Source of the DNA: Chrysopilus asiliformis
Lineage: Eukaryota > Arthropoda > Insecta > Diptera > Rhagionidae
Length of the DNA stretch: 64,000 bases
Direction: 5' to 3'
Assembly: GCA_964034945.1 (NCBI GenBank)
Contig: OZ035962.1
Span: 67,842,274-67,906,273 of the forward strand
How positions within the stretch are numbered: the first letter of the stretch is position 1; each line of letters begins with the position of its first letter. This document shows, in pieces, positions 43,145-55,433 of this stretch. Under the pieces are notes generated by a model. It made no database searches. It was not told where the DNA came from and was given only the letters and a program-made list of their open reading frames with translations. A program made the position numbers and the translations under genes.

Positions 43145-43594
43145 CTAAGGAAGAAAATCATAAACAAATGAATTAAAGCATATTTTATCTCTTCTGGTTA
43201 TTTGCAAATTTTGTGCATTAATGGAGTTCATAAATATTAACGATAGTATTTACTTTATTATTATGCAGAATTTAAATATTTAAGCAGGCTTTTGTCATTT
43301 CAGTCATAATAAAAGTGATAAAGATGTTCGCTACTTCAAAGAATCAAATTAAAATTCGACTGACTTTTAAATTCATAAGAAACTATTTAGAAATTAAAGG
43401 GATTTCCTGACGAAACAGACGTATGTACGGACAGACACAGGGCGTTCTTTTAAAAGGGGCCTGTAGTGTTGGAAGCATAATTTAAATAATTGATGTATTT
43501 AAATAGACTAAGATTTGAGGCGTACTGAATGTATTTTATATATATATTTTATGTACTTCATGTAATATTTTATGTATTTTATGTATTTTATGTA
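43145..43594. other. Intron sequence ending in an ATGTATTTT microsatellite
   Basis: 43535-43594 is a run of TTTTATGTA units that resumes at 44417-44435 beyond the Tigger-type element, so the element inserted in a microsatellite. Confidence 0.5.
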
Positions 43595-44414
43595 CAGTAA
43601 ACCCTCGAACTGCGCGGTTTTGGACTGCGCGGTTTCGCAACTGCGCGGTTAAGTTTTTAATACCAAAATTTCGAACTGTGCGGTAAAAATTTCACGTCTG
43701 CGCGGTTTTTTTATAATTTCCGTATAAAAAACATGTTCTGAACATATATTTTGGTGAATCCCCGACAAGAAGGAATCAGCTGGTAATTTGGTATCTTCGT
43801 ACATATTTGGTAATTTCGTGCTTATATTAGTGTTTATATTTAGTGGAAATTGTGACATTAGGTAAGACAATTGGTGGGGACGAATTTGAAGACTTAGAGT
43901 CAGAAGATATCATGGAAGTCCTTGCAAGAAATGAAGAACATATGACTGCTGACGATATTTTAACACAGTTCGGCGATAATTATAGCGACGAAAATGATGA
44001 AAGTGAAGTTATAGAGATTATAAGAAAGAAAAACCTTACGCACGAAAAACTGACAAATTTTTTAATGCTTGGTAGTCAACTTTAATAAGAAGCTCTTAAT
44101 ATGGACCCTGATATGGAGCGTGCCTTAAAATTTTGGTGAAATTTGACAGCCGCTTTAGCCCCATATGCAGAAATGCATAATAAAAATCGGGTAATCAATC
44201 ACTAATTTTTCAAAAAGATTAGTAATACATATCATATCTTTGTATTACTTTAAATATGTCGTTAAATAAAAACTTTTTTCTATTTTTTTTTGGAATTTTT
44301 CAAATATCTAGGACCTAACCCCAATATTTCATACAAAGTAGTTCACAGTGCGCGGTTTCGCAGTGCGCGCTCTTTTTGTGGAACATATCTACCGCGCAGT
44401 TCGAGGGATTACTG
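43595..44414 (+). mobile_element. Tigger/pogo-type element, uninterrupted copy
   Basis: TA flanks. The ends CAGTAAACCCTCGAACTGCG and CGCAGTTCGAGGGATTACTG are inverted copies; inner head repeats of ACTGCGCGGTTTCGCA. 820 bases. It shows the empty site (GACTTAGAGTCAG) for the MITE pair at 8301-9190. Confidence 0.75.
43895..44085 (+). pseudogene. Tigger transposase tail fragment
   Basis: Reads LESEDIMEVLARNEEHMTAD, then DILTQFGDNYSDENDESEVI, with a stop at 44083. Beyond it, another frame gives MERALKFW and LAPYAEMHNKN, like the terminal segment of Tigger-type proteins. Parallel to 9194-9365. Confidence 0.5.
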
Positions 44415-44435
44415 TATTTTATGTATTTTATGTAC

Positions 44436-46363
44436 GTTGTGTTGTCGAATGGGCCAAACAAAATCAGACGTTGCCTTCTACAAAATGTTTTGATATGAGA
44501 AGTTGTCTCCTATAAAATCTCAAATAGCATCGAAAAGTACGGGAACATGAGATTTGTTCTTTGCGGCTTTAAAATGCAGCAATTTACGCAATCGGGGCTA
44601 AAAATTTACACCTATAATTCACATCCGCGTAAAAGAAGCGAAAGAAGTGACGAGCGCGTCGCACCCATTAATAATGCGTCTGCAAAGCCACAATTGCTTT
44701 AGTGGTTCATCTTTGGGACGATTTCGTTTCGAGAATTAAATTTCTTATTTCAGGCGAATGACTGAAGGATATTGCATAAAAAGTGGATAGCATACATTTT
44801 TGAAACAGCATAATTTTATTGGCATCAAAATTTCATTGCAAAAGAAAAAAAAATTTGACCGATAAAATAAAACAAAATAATTTGATGGCCCATTAAAATC
44901 TGTTTAAATTTCAGATCCAATATTGTCGAAAAATTTTAATGGCAATTAAAATCACGACCTGCAATCGGAAGAAAAGTCCATTATAAAATAATACTCCACA
45001 AAAGTTTCCATTAATTTGTCGCCATTAGATTTTTCTCGTTCGTCTTCTGCTTACGTTTTTATTTGTTCATCTCTGTTTACTAACAAGCATTCGAGGGAGA
45101 AAGAAAACCCGCTCGATGATTTGTGTAATTGTGTAATATAATGCCGTCAGATGACGCTCGCGCATGAGGCAACTAATTACGTCCCTGTCGTTATAATTGC
45201 GGCGCCGCAAACCGCTGAAAAGTGTTCCCCACTATGGGTGTCGTTGCGCGTCTCATTGGCACAACTAACGACGTGTTTGCGACATAAATTGCTTATCGCC
45301 GCGATTTGCATGGTGACGAAATATGGGGATAAACATCATAATTGCTGCTTAAAATGCTATTTGGGATGTTTTGCTGGTTTTTGTCAAAAAAGGTTATTCG
45401 CTGTTAGCGAGTCACAATTCAAAAATTGTTTAAGATTTATTCCCTTAAAAATTGAAGGTAAAATAAACACACACATAACTTATTCATACATCAAAATCCA
45501 TTTGGACCACTCTTGCTCCCCTCTCCCATACAAATATAATATTTTTTTTTCTTTTTTCTCGAAAACCATGTGTAGTATCGAAAAATTGATAAAGACAAAA
45601 TGTTTTTGAAATATGATTTTACATAACCGGTCCATACATCAAAATTCAATTGAGTCAATATTTCCCCCTCTCCTATAGAAATGGACTTTTCTAAATTAAA
45701 AATTTTGTCTGTCCTCATATAGAGAATTTGACGATTGGACCCTGGTAATTGTAGCTATTCTTATGTTTTAATTATTGATTTGCATTGGATAAGTGTTGCT
45801 GACTAAACGTGTTTTTTTCTTCCCTTATAAACAAACCCGCAATCAATGATATTGATTTAGATTTAATTAAATTTGTGATAAGGGCAACAGCAAGGGCAGA
45901 CCATCAATATTGGATAGTTGCTAAAACGCTGGTATCAGTGATGTCTGCTTAACAAGGACTCCAATGAAAACCAATTGCCTTGAGCACGGTTATGTACATA
46001 TAAAGGATCGGCTGACAAGTTCTTCGCACAAAGTATAGATGGGCCCCTAGACTCCCTTAAACAAATAGGAAACGATAAATTGATTGACAGCATCTATTAG
46101 GCTGACAATGTCGTGATATGTTCAATATGTCCAATCACTTTAATTGAAAATCAAAGGAAAACTTTCTTCACGGCACTAATATCTATAAGATAATATCCAT
46201 AAGATATAAAATACATCGTTAGCGGTAAATAAATAACTGTTTTTTTCGTAAAAAATTTATGTGAATTCTTGCTGAACATAATTTATTCAAATGGAATGTG
46301 ATTGAAAAGAAGGTGAAAGTGAAAGAATCATTGAAATTCAAGAATCATTGAAGATACACTCAC
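44436..46363. other. Intron sequence, mostly unrecognised
   Basis: About 1.9 kb of intron. 45480-45700 holds decayed text reminiscent of the DINE-1-like family body (CATACATCAAAATCCATTTG, ATTTTACATAACCGGTCC, CCCATACAAA). 44600-45170 is less AT-rich but has no similarity I recognise. Confidence 0.35.
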
Positions 46364-46801
46364 CTGTTACCCAAATGTGTGCTGTTGAACTTAGACTAGG
46401 AACTCCTTGATCTGTCGCTACCAATGTGAAATGGTGAACAGGTTGGATTTCATGGTCCAATGCCTTCTTCAAATATAAAATTCCATCGTTTGCATCCATA
46501 TGGAAATATTCACTGACATTTTTCGTGTCTGTTTGTATTGTATACGAGATGATCGAATTAACTCCTGTATCGTTATCACGAGCTTTAACTTTTAGTATTG
46601 CTGTTCCAAATGGTGCCCCCTCTGATACCGTTATATTGTAAATATCCTGTTCAATTTCTGGTGGACAATCATTGATATCCTGGACTAGTATCGAAACCGG
46701 GACCTCAGCTGAAACACCAGACACGCTATCGGTCGCTCTAACAACTAACTCGTAGTTTTGTCGTTTTTCATAGTCCAGCTCATCCACAACGTAAATAGCG
46801 C
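46364..46801 (-). CDS. kug: Fat-like cadherin, exon c
   Basis: A 438-base exon with acceptor AATTCAG before 46801 and donor GTGAGT after 46364, phase 1 at both ends. It encodes the second half of one cadherin repeat (AIYVVDELDYEKRQNYEL ... VQDINDCPPEIE) and almost all of the next (TVSEGAPFGTAILKVKARDNDTG ... ATDQGVPSLSSTAHIWVT). The usual calcium motifs DINDxPP and RDNDTG are present. It joins the next exon to give HIWVTVMDMNDNPPKF, a perfect inter-repeat linker. Confidence 0.94.
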
Positions 46802-47312
46802 CTGAATTCATCACGTGCAATAAATCCACGTGGTGTTAATATTTATATTTATGAGAATGAAACGAAATTAAAAACAAAATAATTAAATTAAAATCAAATA
46901 CTTTTGATATTTTAATTACGGCATAATTAAAATATATAGATATAATGCGCACGCATACAAAAATATCAAGCAAATATTGAAAATTAATTGTGTGGACTGA
47001 AATATTTACAATAATAATAAAATTGAACGAAAACTGAAATAATCATGACACATTTCAGGAATTTAATCATACAACATAGGAAGTAATGTCTGCTCTTATT
47101 TGCGTATTTTCGGAAGTGGTACACATAATGTTATTCATTAGCAAGCTTTATTTTAATTTGGCTTGCATTCGTGCAAACCGAATGGGCTTTTTGTTACACA
47201 TAACGCATAACTTACAAGCAAACCTACGCAAGTTTTACTCTCAAATGAAACTTTGCACATGTAGAACTATTAAAAATATTTGACACGTATTTTTTTTGGG
47301 TACTAATACGGG
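46802..47312. other. Intron sequence, nothing recognised
   Basis: AT-rich spacer upstream (minus strand) of exon c. No repeats seen. Confidence 0.4.
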
Positions 47313-47362
47313 ATGAAAATCCCTAAGGTGGAAACCCTTTATTCCACCTTAGGGATTTTCAT
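47313..47362. repeat. Perfect 21-bp hairpin
   Basis: ATGAAAATCCCTAAGGTGGA plus A, an 8-base loop ACCCTTTA, then the exact inverse. A perfect 21-bp stem in AT-rich intron DNA is unlikely by chance and may be a foldback remnant or a small RNA precursor. Confidence 0.85.
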
Positions 47363-47991
47363 GCAAAAAACCATTTTTTGGCAATTACTCGAAAACTAAC
47401 GGTAATTGAATGAAACAAAGTAGAATTTTTTCTAGTAGAATTTTTTCTACTTTGTCACAAAGCAGAATTGAGTAATATAAAATTCAATTTTTTTGTTTTT
47501 GATAGAAATTATCATAGGATGTATTTTTTTACGCCCCAACCACGGATTTTTTTTTCCAAAAATGATCTATATAGTTTGAGAGACGAAATAAAAATTTAAA
47601 TTTATCTGTTTGTGCGTTTCAATAGGAAAAATCATTTTATAGGATGAATCTTCCGTTTTGGTACCAGGTACCCTATAAGCGTAAGCTCGTCAAAACCAAA
47701 GTACAACCCAAAAAAATGCGTGTCGAATATTTTTCCGAGTTCTACAAATGTTCAAAGTTTCATTAAGATCGGTAAGCGACAATTCCGTAGGTCTGCTTGT
47801 TAGTGCAACAGAACAATGTTAGTTTTGTGAATTACATTTCAGTTAGCTGTTGAAAAAAGCACATTGGGCTTTTTGCATTTTATAAAAGACTAGAATGTGT
47901 ACCTGCCGTTGTCGGAATATTTTGTATACGTTTACGGGGGGAAAAAATCAAAAAAAAAATCAAAAAAAATCCCCTTTTTAACCCTGGACCC

Positions 47992-48603
47992 GTGTACTGG
48001 GCACTGAGTGCCCAGAACGATTTTCGAACCGAAATTAACCATATTTTTAATAAAGAATATGATGAAATGCAATATATTTCTGAAAGATACTGAAATTTAG
48101 AGTACAAAAACAAAAAAAAAATCCAAATTACATATCTTCGGGGGGGTTGTGGAAGGTGTCAAAAAAAAGCGTAATATCGTGTACTTGGGCACTCAGTGCC
48201 CAAGTCAGTACATTTTGTATGAATTTGGTTTTTATTTTGATTACAGCTTTGGGTTTTTCCCCTTTTATGATTTTTCTTGTATGCAGATATTATATTGTAT
48301 TGTTATATTATTTATATTATAATATTTATATTGCATTGTTGTCATGTATTGCATTTTCTTTCGTGGAGTACATGATTTGTTGGAGAAATCGAGTACCAGA
48401 TTCGCGAGCTTACAAGGTGGTCTATATTCTCAGTAGATTTTTGCAAATTATATTTTCCCATTGTATTTCTACTTGTTTAACGAATAAACCATTTTTTATG
48501 GTTTCTAAACAAACCAGCCATACATTTTCTATTGGAATTGCATCTGGGCACTGAGTGCCCAAGTACACGATAAATGGAAGTTTTATAGTACACGGGTCCA
48601 GGG
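47992..48603. mobile_element. piggyBac-like MITE, CCCTGGACCC terminus
   Basis: TTAA on both sides (47988-47991, 48604-48607). The ends CCCTGGACCCGTGTACT and the inverse of AGTACACGGGTCCAGGG are perfect 17-base inverted repeats. CCCT-type termini with TTAA are characteristic of piggyBac. It contains the 15-base palindrome GGGCACTNAGTGCCC three times (47999, 48187, 48546). 612 bases; the long open frame inside has no coding character. Confidence 0.82.
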
Positions 48604-48779
48604 TTAACAAGTTTGAAGAAAAAAAGCGTGATCCTTATAAAATATTTGGGAAACAATTTGAAAATTTTGACATTTGGTTCATGGTATATAATAAAAGGAA
48701 AAAAAGGATATTTGCGTTATTCCTACAGGACCTTAGGAATTTTCCCGTAATCCTATAATATAATAAGGCCAATAATTGT

Positions 48780-49445
48780 ATGTTTTCATGTACATTTTTT
48801 CTCGGAAACGGCTCTATAGGTTTTGATGAAATTGGGACACTTTTTTATTTATCAGGGACAAGAATGTTAATGCGCCAGGTCCCATATTCAGGAAAGTTTA
48901 TTAGAGTCCTATAAGGTTAACGCGAATATCCTTTTTCCTATTTTTCTCGGAAAAATTTACATTAGCGGCGTTTTTAAGTTAGGTGATCCCAAATCTGATG
49001 TAGGAATTTCAAACTTCGAAAGGGAAGGGGAAGGTGCTGCAAGGACAACACGAATATCCTTTTTACCATTTTTTCTCGAGAAAAATATCATTGGGGGACC
49101 TTTGGGATTGCGAATCTCGAATCAGAAGAAAGGTTCTGCAAGGATGACGCCGATATCCTGTTTTCCATATTTTCGGGTAAATAATTTAAAGGGGTTTTCT
49201 AGGTTGCTGATCCGGAATTTGATGTTGGAATTTCAAAATTCTTGGATGTTGGAATTTAGAAACGAGAGGTCCTTTGGTAATAACAGATATATTCTTTCTT
49301 TCATTTTTTCTCGAGAAAATTACCAGCGGGGTTTTTGGATCGGGGATTTCAAACCTCAGGAACGGCACTGCAAAGATAACGTGGATTTACTTTTTTCCCC
49401 CAAAAAATCACCAAAAGGAGGATTTTGAGGTAGCCGAGCACTCTA
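48780..49445. repeat. Diverged tandem repeats (~95-140-base units)
   Basis: At least four units share a phrase like CGAATATCCTTTTTCC..TTTTTTCTCG(A)GAAAA, starting near 48915, 49051, 49150 and 49286, each followed by a GGGG-containing spacer and CTGCAAGGA. The end (AAATCACCAAAAGGAGGATT, then TTGAGGTAGCCGAGCA) resembles the head of the second DINE-like family at 7400 and 17870. Non-coding. Confidence 0.55.
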
Positions 49446-50683
49446 ATAAAGACCAAAATATAAAAGAACGATGCACGAAAATGCCCTTTGACTGACTTTT
49501 GGGTTTCACATTCCTTGCACCTGCGTTGGAAAGGTAATTTGCTTTAGTTTCATGGATACAATCTTTTTTTTTGGCGGGGAACTGCAGGGGGATGGTCAGC
49601 TGCCATCTTAGGCGCCATAATTTTTCCATTGCGGAAAATTAAATTTTGCTATCTGATGGTTTTTTTTCAATTTTTAATCAATTAAATAAGAAAATTTAAG
49701 GAAATAAATTTGAAGAAGAATTCAAGAAACCAAACACCAAAATCTTTTCCACTTTGGATTCGACACGATTTTGACCTCAAAAGAGTAATTCAAATCTGAC
49801 GGTAGATCACAAAATTGCTACAAAACTGCCATTTTGGTGCTCGCAACTCTTTTTCGGCATATTTAAATGCGAGTAGATAATTTGCTTTATAAAGTCCTGG
49901 CTGCTATCACAGTCTCTGCTGTTTTTGCGTTGCAAAAATAACCTTATAAATGTTCAAATTTTTTCATGTGTTGAAATCCAAGTAAAACTGTAGGTGCGGA
50001 TAGCAGGGAGAAATAATTGCTATGGAACCCAATTTGTGAAAGCCTTATCACTACACTCAGAAAAATGGAGGCTAACTCGACAACCTATATACGGCGTAAT
50101 TGGCCTCGGGCAGGAAAATTTAGCCTATGCGAGGCGCGCGTTCGCCTCCATGCGGGAAAGTAAAACTTGTGTTGACCTGTGGCCGGATAAATTCTGAAAA
50201 TAAGTCACGAGCAGGTGAAGTAGGGCATTGGGAACTGCACGAGTTGACCTTAGATAGGCATTTCGAGGATGTAATGTCATGTAATGGAAACCTCTGTCAG
50301 CCAGCTAGAGGTCAAAGTTAACCTGACAAAAAGTTGACCTGACTTTTTTCTGAGTATAGTGGAGATATATTATGATAAAAAAGAAAAATAAATAAAATGC
50401 CTTTTTCGATTGTTTCAATTGATTATAAAATTTTGACGATAAACGCAACAGGTTGAAAACTTTAGTTTGATTACCCGCAATTACTTTGAAAGTCTTACTT
50501 TTTTCGTGAAATTTTCGTCTGAAATTGCAGAAATTGATTGAAAAATAAAGCTCCTTTTAGATTTCAAACTTAAAATCGGCGAATTTTTTTCTGTGACACA
50601 AAACTCATGTTGTATGAAAGCTTGTATTACGACACAAAAATTCCAGAACATTTGTCAAGGAAAAATTTTCTGCGATAGATGCA
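49446..50683. other. Intron sequence, nothing recognised
   Basis: Moderately AT-rich; 50080-50340 is more GC-rich (GGCGAGGCGCGCG-like phrases) but has no repeat ends or similarity I recognise. Confidence 0.35.
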
Positions 50684-50686
50684 TAA

Positions 50687-51123
50687 CCCTTGGAGCACAA
50701 TGAACGCAACCAAGCCGCAACCATCACGCATCCAAATGTCACTTACGAGTTTATTTCACAGAAATGCTTTTGAGTGAGCACAGTGAACGCATTGAACGCA
50801 ACCATCGACGCAAAAGTTGCCAAACTTTTAACTTTAACGCAACAAGTCTGCGTTGACAGTTCATCAAGCGAGGTTGGGGAAATGTCGTTCGAGGAAAAAT
50901 TGATAGCCTTAGTGCAATAACATACAAATAACAAAGATAAAGACCAACAAAGCAAATTGTCGCTTCAAAATTATCCATTTTTTATATATTTTTCTACTTT
51001 AGTTCATTTTCTGTGTTTGTCTCACAACGCAACAGACGACGCTTCTATTTTGCTCAACCGCTCCTAAACTGCGTTGCGTGACAGTTCGAAGCGTCCTCGG
51101 TTGCGTTCATTGTGCTCCAAGGG
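50687..51123. mobile_element. PIF/Harbinger-type MITE
   Basis: TAA repeated at 50684-50686 and 51124-51126. The ends CCCTTGGAGCACAATGAACG and CGTTCATTGTGCTCCAAGGG are perfect inverted repeats that continue CAACC. 437 bases. Further GAACGCA motifs occur inside near each end. No domain recognised. Confidence 0.78.
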
Positions 51124-51126
51124 TAA

Positions 51127-54100
51127 GCGTCGCGGAATAACTTCTAAAACTCTGTAAATTGCATTTCTATTATTTTAGATGTTGTAACTAGACAATTTTT
51201 CTTTTAAATCCTGATATTTTCTCAAAATTTCAAGTAACATACGTTACTCATATATCAAAATATCATTTATGTCCGACAGATAACGAAATATAATATTTTT
51301 TGATGTGTTTTTTAAGGAAAAAAAAATATATTTATATTGAAAAAAATATCAAACTGTACACAATGCCTTATGACAACAATAAAAACATACAAGGTATGTA
51401 CAAAAAAATTTAAAATTATTTTGTAGCGAGTAGAAGCACTGATTATTTTTACTATCAAACTACAAACAATTTCATTTCACACATTTATTAGTGTAATAAA
51501 AATTCGGTTAGTGAAAAAATCTTGTAATAATTAATGTTAAAAACACGCTCTCATGCAAAAAGAACTCAAAACACATACTTCGTGCTTAAAAATGCAATAA
51601 AAATACAAAAACTATGTCAATTTCATTTGAAATAAAAAAGGAGAAAAAATAATAATGACCGGAATATGGGATAACTTGATATATAATACTCACACGGGCC
51701 ATTTTTACTGTCAGGCGCTGCGGGAAAAAATACATTTTGTTTTTCATTTCAAATAATCTCTATGTTTTATAGTTAAAAAAAAAAAATTATAAATTATTTT
51801 CAAATTACGGTCTCCGTAAATTTTAAAGTTAGTCCATTTCACATGTCCAGTTATGTGCCTTAAATCCCAGCCTATTAAAACCTAAATTGCCGGCTAGCTA
51901 ATTTATATTTTCTAGCATTCCTCTGATTCCGAAAGTACTTTTTCTCGTTTTTATACTAGATTCTGTATGTAGTAAACGATAATAAAAAATTCTGCCAAAT
52001 ACTTTACGAAATGTAGCCATGCCGAAAGACATATACACACACACCATATATTCATACAGCGCCATTGACTACAATATTGCCTTTTCTTTTCGGGGGGTCC
52101 GTGATAATAATTCATATCTTCACCCTTATTATCTTCAACGGCGAATATAATTCATAAAATGGAATAAAACCTTTTTTGTCTATTGTCATATTTCTTATTC
52201 TAGTGAAGTATCCATGTTGTATGCAGCAGTATTATGGGCCAATATTCTTCAGAGCCCTGTGTGTAGTTTTAACAATAATAGTGGCTGAAGCCTCCACTCT
52301 ACACCAATTTTCGAGTTTGAATATCTTTTTTTCAACCTATTTGGATTTTTTTCTTGCTATTCCTTTAATGCTTCATATAATCAGCAAACGACTCTGGGCA
52401 ATATTATGCAAATTTAATTTACATACCTCATTTTAGGGAAGGACCTCAACGGCATTTGATATGGTGGTGTTGGTGGTGGTGGACTGTCGGAGCATAGCAT
52501 GAAATGACGATGGTGATGGCACAACTACAATCTTTTCAACGTAATCACTAACCTCCCATCCTACATAACATTTTTTCATCACTTTACTCTACTATTATAT
52601 TTTCTTTATTCAATCTATACTAGCATAGCTCAGGTAGATAAAATCCGCCTTTATGCAGAGACCACGAAGTTCCTTTCATTTTTTCTTCAGTATGAACTTT
52701 GTCGCTTCAGCTAGCCCTGCAACCAACTAACCAACAAGAAAAAAAAAGGTAATAAGGTGTTGCGACCGCTCCTTTTTTTCACCTCTATATACCTACTATG
52801 AGTCCTAGTATACCTTAATATTAATTGCTCTATGGAAGAAGACTCCACGGTTAAAGGAGAAAAATGGAATTTTCTTCGTGCAGCGCGCTTCCTGGAATTT
52901 TCTATTTTCCTTACCCTTTTTCGTAATTTTTTTTTACCCAATTTTATTTTATATTTATTTCTCTACCGCAAAAAGGGAGTGAAAAATAGCGGTCAAAGCG
53001 GTTAAAGCATTTTGTTGATGAGTGACTCTAACCGACAAAATGGTTAAACACTGTTTGAAGGTGTGTATGTATTGTAATTGAACTGCGCTATATGGCCATA
53101 GCAAAGTAATTTCTCATACCTAGTAAAAAACCTTACAGATATTTAATACTCTCGAGTTAGATAATTTAAGGAAATTAATTGGAAACGAAAGTTGTTGAGA
53201 CAAAAAACAGCTGAATTGGCGAAAAAAGTAAATCGCAATTACATGAAATGTAATTAAATTATATTCGTTAATTTTATGAAAATGTCCCTTGCATTTAAAA
53301 CATGAAAAGTTTCTTAATTACTACCAACGACAAGAATAATTCGTGAAATCAAAAAATAATACAGAATAAAGCGAAAAAGGGATTGCATTAATTAAATAAA
53401 ATGAAACAAAAAAAAACATAGAAAGCATCCTTTTACTCATTACAGAGGTTATCCAGCTTTCCTAAAATGTTAATTTGTTTATTTACATTTGAATACTTTT
53501 CGAAAAACAGCAAAAACGGCATAATGAATAAAAAAAATAAAACAAATAGAAAAAAGAGAAAAGTACAAATTAGACTCATTTTTGGTACAATGTTAAATTT
53601 TTGATTGCCATTTGAATTGCTGCTTAAATGTTTCATACATAATTTCGGATACCGCATTATAGAAAATAAAGTTTCATATTTATTAGGATCGGATGGTTGA
53701 ATTTCAGCAAGATAACGCCTGTACACAGATGTCAAAAATCTGCAAAAGAATTAAATCAATTAGAATAGAAAGTGTGTCTTTTGAAATATGAATCCTTAGC
53801 CCTGCCCACCGACCATAACCATAATTTTTGTATATGGAAAATGTGTCTGCGCGTGGAATATTTATACGTCTGAGGGAATCTACATTGTAGAAAAATTTAT
53901 TACTATTTAACATCTTTAATACAAGGAACACATTTTCCTAGTATCGTTAGGGTAAAATTACGCATCCGCAAAATGCTTAATTTTTACTAACTTTTTAGAA
54001 TAAGTTTACGTAGATTTAAGGGCAAATTAAAATTCACATGATCGCGAAGTTGAGACCTTAAGGACGCACTGTAAAAACTTTTTGTTTAATTGTACTTGAA

Positions 54101-54180
54101 GTAAAATTACAAACTGAAGTGTCATTTACAGTTATCGTTTAAATGTTTCAACTTAAAAAAACACCTTGACAAAAAACCCC
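51127..54180. other. Long intron stretch, no gene recognised
   Basis: About 3 kb of AT-rich intron. One short tRNA-like phrase at about 52622-52680 (TAGCTCAGGTAGATAAAA, A-box-like) may be a decayed SINE head, but the B box is poor. A GGTGGTGTTGGTGGTGGTGG microsatellite lies at 52463-52482. No coding signature. Confidence 0.35.
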
Positions 54181-54427
54181 AATCCAAGGTGGAACAGCAT
54201 ATGCCGATGGATGAATGGCTAGTGGGTAATCTAGTCGCGAATATGCGGACTCAGGATACCTGGCGACCTCCTGTTTCAAGCAGCCTTACACCTGCAAAGG
54301 AGCTCTGCAGGTGCGGACATTTTTTCTCCTATACTCTTGGGACCAAAATAGAGCCTTTAACTTCTGCGGAGAAGGACCCCCCCCCCCCTAGGAACTGTTT
54401 CTGGGAAACCCGGGTGCCACTAGATCT

Positions 54428-55324
54428 TTGGCCACCAAACCTGGATCTGGTGCGCTTGTCGGGACAACTCGAAAACAAGGTGCCAAAAAACCGTCGGTGT
54501 CGGAAGGCGGCGCAAGAGGTTTGGTCACCAAGCCTGGCTCAAGCAAAACCGGAGACACGATAAAAGCGCTAAACGCACCCAAAAATGCGCTAAACGCGCC
54601 CAAAGATGCGCTTAATGCGCTAAATACAGCGCGACATCAACCGCCGTCAAATGCGCTAAACGCGCCGCCAAAAGCGCCTACCGCGCCTACCAAGCTGACT
54701 GCGCCGTCGAAAGCGCTCAACGCGCCGACCACTTCGAAGAAAGCGGGTTGCGCAGCCTCAAGCTCGCAACAAACGTCTTCCTTCAGGAAAGTATATCGCT
54801 GTAGAAGGGCGGCTTTCAAAGTAATGGCTAGACTGGGACAGATACCTGAACAGAAACGGACTGCCCACGACAAGGAACAGCTGGAGTGGGCCGAAACGGT
54901 CATCTCCGAGACCACGGCTAATTCGGGTAGCAACCCCGCGTCGAAAAGACCGAGGTCTACTGACGAAGCGCCTATGGACGGAACCGACCCGAAGAGGGCC
55001 AAGACACAGCCACTCTCCCAAAAGAAGCAGTTCAGCGAGCTTCTGAAAGATCAGCTGGTGATGGCAGTAGTAGACAAAAGTCACGATTACGGCACTATAT
55101 CCATCGCCCAATGGAGGAAAGTTGAAGTTGCGCTGGCCACAAACTTCATCGAGATTCTCAGGGAAAACCCTGGGCCCGTCCCCACATGTCGCGATGGTGG
55201 TTATCACCAAGGACATGTCAAATTAGTAGCTTGTGCAGATCCCAGATCAGCCGAACTACTACGGACAGCTGTCTCCAAACTCGGGGAGGTCTGGCCGGGC
55301 GCGGATCTGGAAGTCGTTGCCTAA
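54428..55324 (+). CDS. DUF4780-like protein, probably retroelement-derived
   Basis: An intact 298-codon frame, much more GC-rich than its surroundings. The N-terminal ~110 residues are low-complexity: Lys/Pro-rich with ALNAPKNALNAPKDALNALN-type repeats. A basic helix follows (VYRCRRAAFKVMARLGQIPE) and a Ser/Lys-rich linker. The C-terminal domain begins at about residue 205: QLVMAVVDKSHDYGTISIAQ, RKVEVALATNFIEILRENPG, GHVKLVACADPRSAELLRTA, EVWPGADLEVV. I recognise this as the DUF4780 type common in multicopy insect proteins next to reverse transcriptases, so ORF1-like or gag-like origin is likely. The frame may extend upstream from about 54190 through a frameshift. No reverse transcriptase is present. 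Confidence 0.6.
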   Translation: MATKPGSGALVGTTRKQGAKKPSVSEGGARGLVTKPGSSKTGDTIKALNAPKNALNAPKDALNALNTARHQPPSNALNAPPKAPTAPTKLTAPSKALNAPTTSKKAGCAASSSQQTSSFRKVYRCRRAAFKVMARLGQIPEQKRTAHDKEQLEWAETVISETTANSGSNPASKRPRSTDEAPMDGTDPKRAKTQPLSQKKQFSELLKDQLVMAVVDKSHDYGTISIAQWRKVEVALATNFIEILRENPGPVPTCRDGGYHQGHVKLVACADPRSAELLRTAVSKLGEVWPGADLEVVA

Positions 55325-55433
55325 CCATTCTCGTCGCTACAGCTCTCGAAGAGTCTGGGCCTCAATTCATAACAATTTCTTCCCTGCTTCGCACCTACAG
55401 TTTTTACATGGAACGGGAACCATGGGTAAATTA

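Noticed and set aside
44600..45450. Less AT-rich stretch with a 152-codon plus-strand frame
   Set aside because: No domain, splice or repeat evidence; insufficient support for a gene within the cadherin intron.
48147..48554. 135-codon open frame with hydrophobic segments
   Set aside because: Lies wholly inside a TTAA-flanked MITE, AT-driven composition, no recognisable family; most likely chance.
52622..52680. tRNA-like sequence TAGCTCAGGTAGATAAAA
   Set aside because: A-box-like only; poor B box and no acceptor pairing, so not called as a tRNA or firm SINE.
54637..55216. Minus-strand frames opposite the DUF4780-like ORF
   Set aside because: No recognisable domain; mirror of the GC-rich plus-strand coding sequence.
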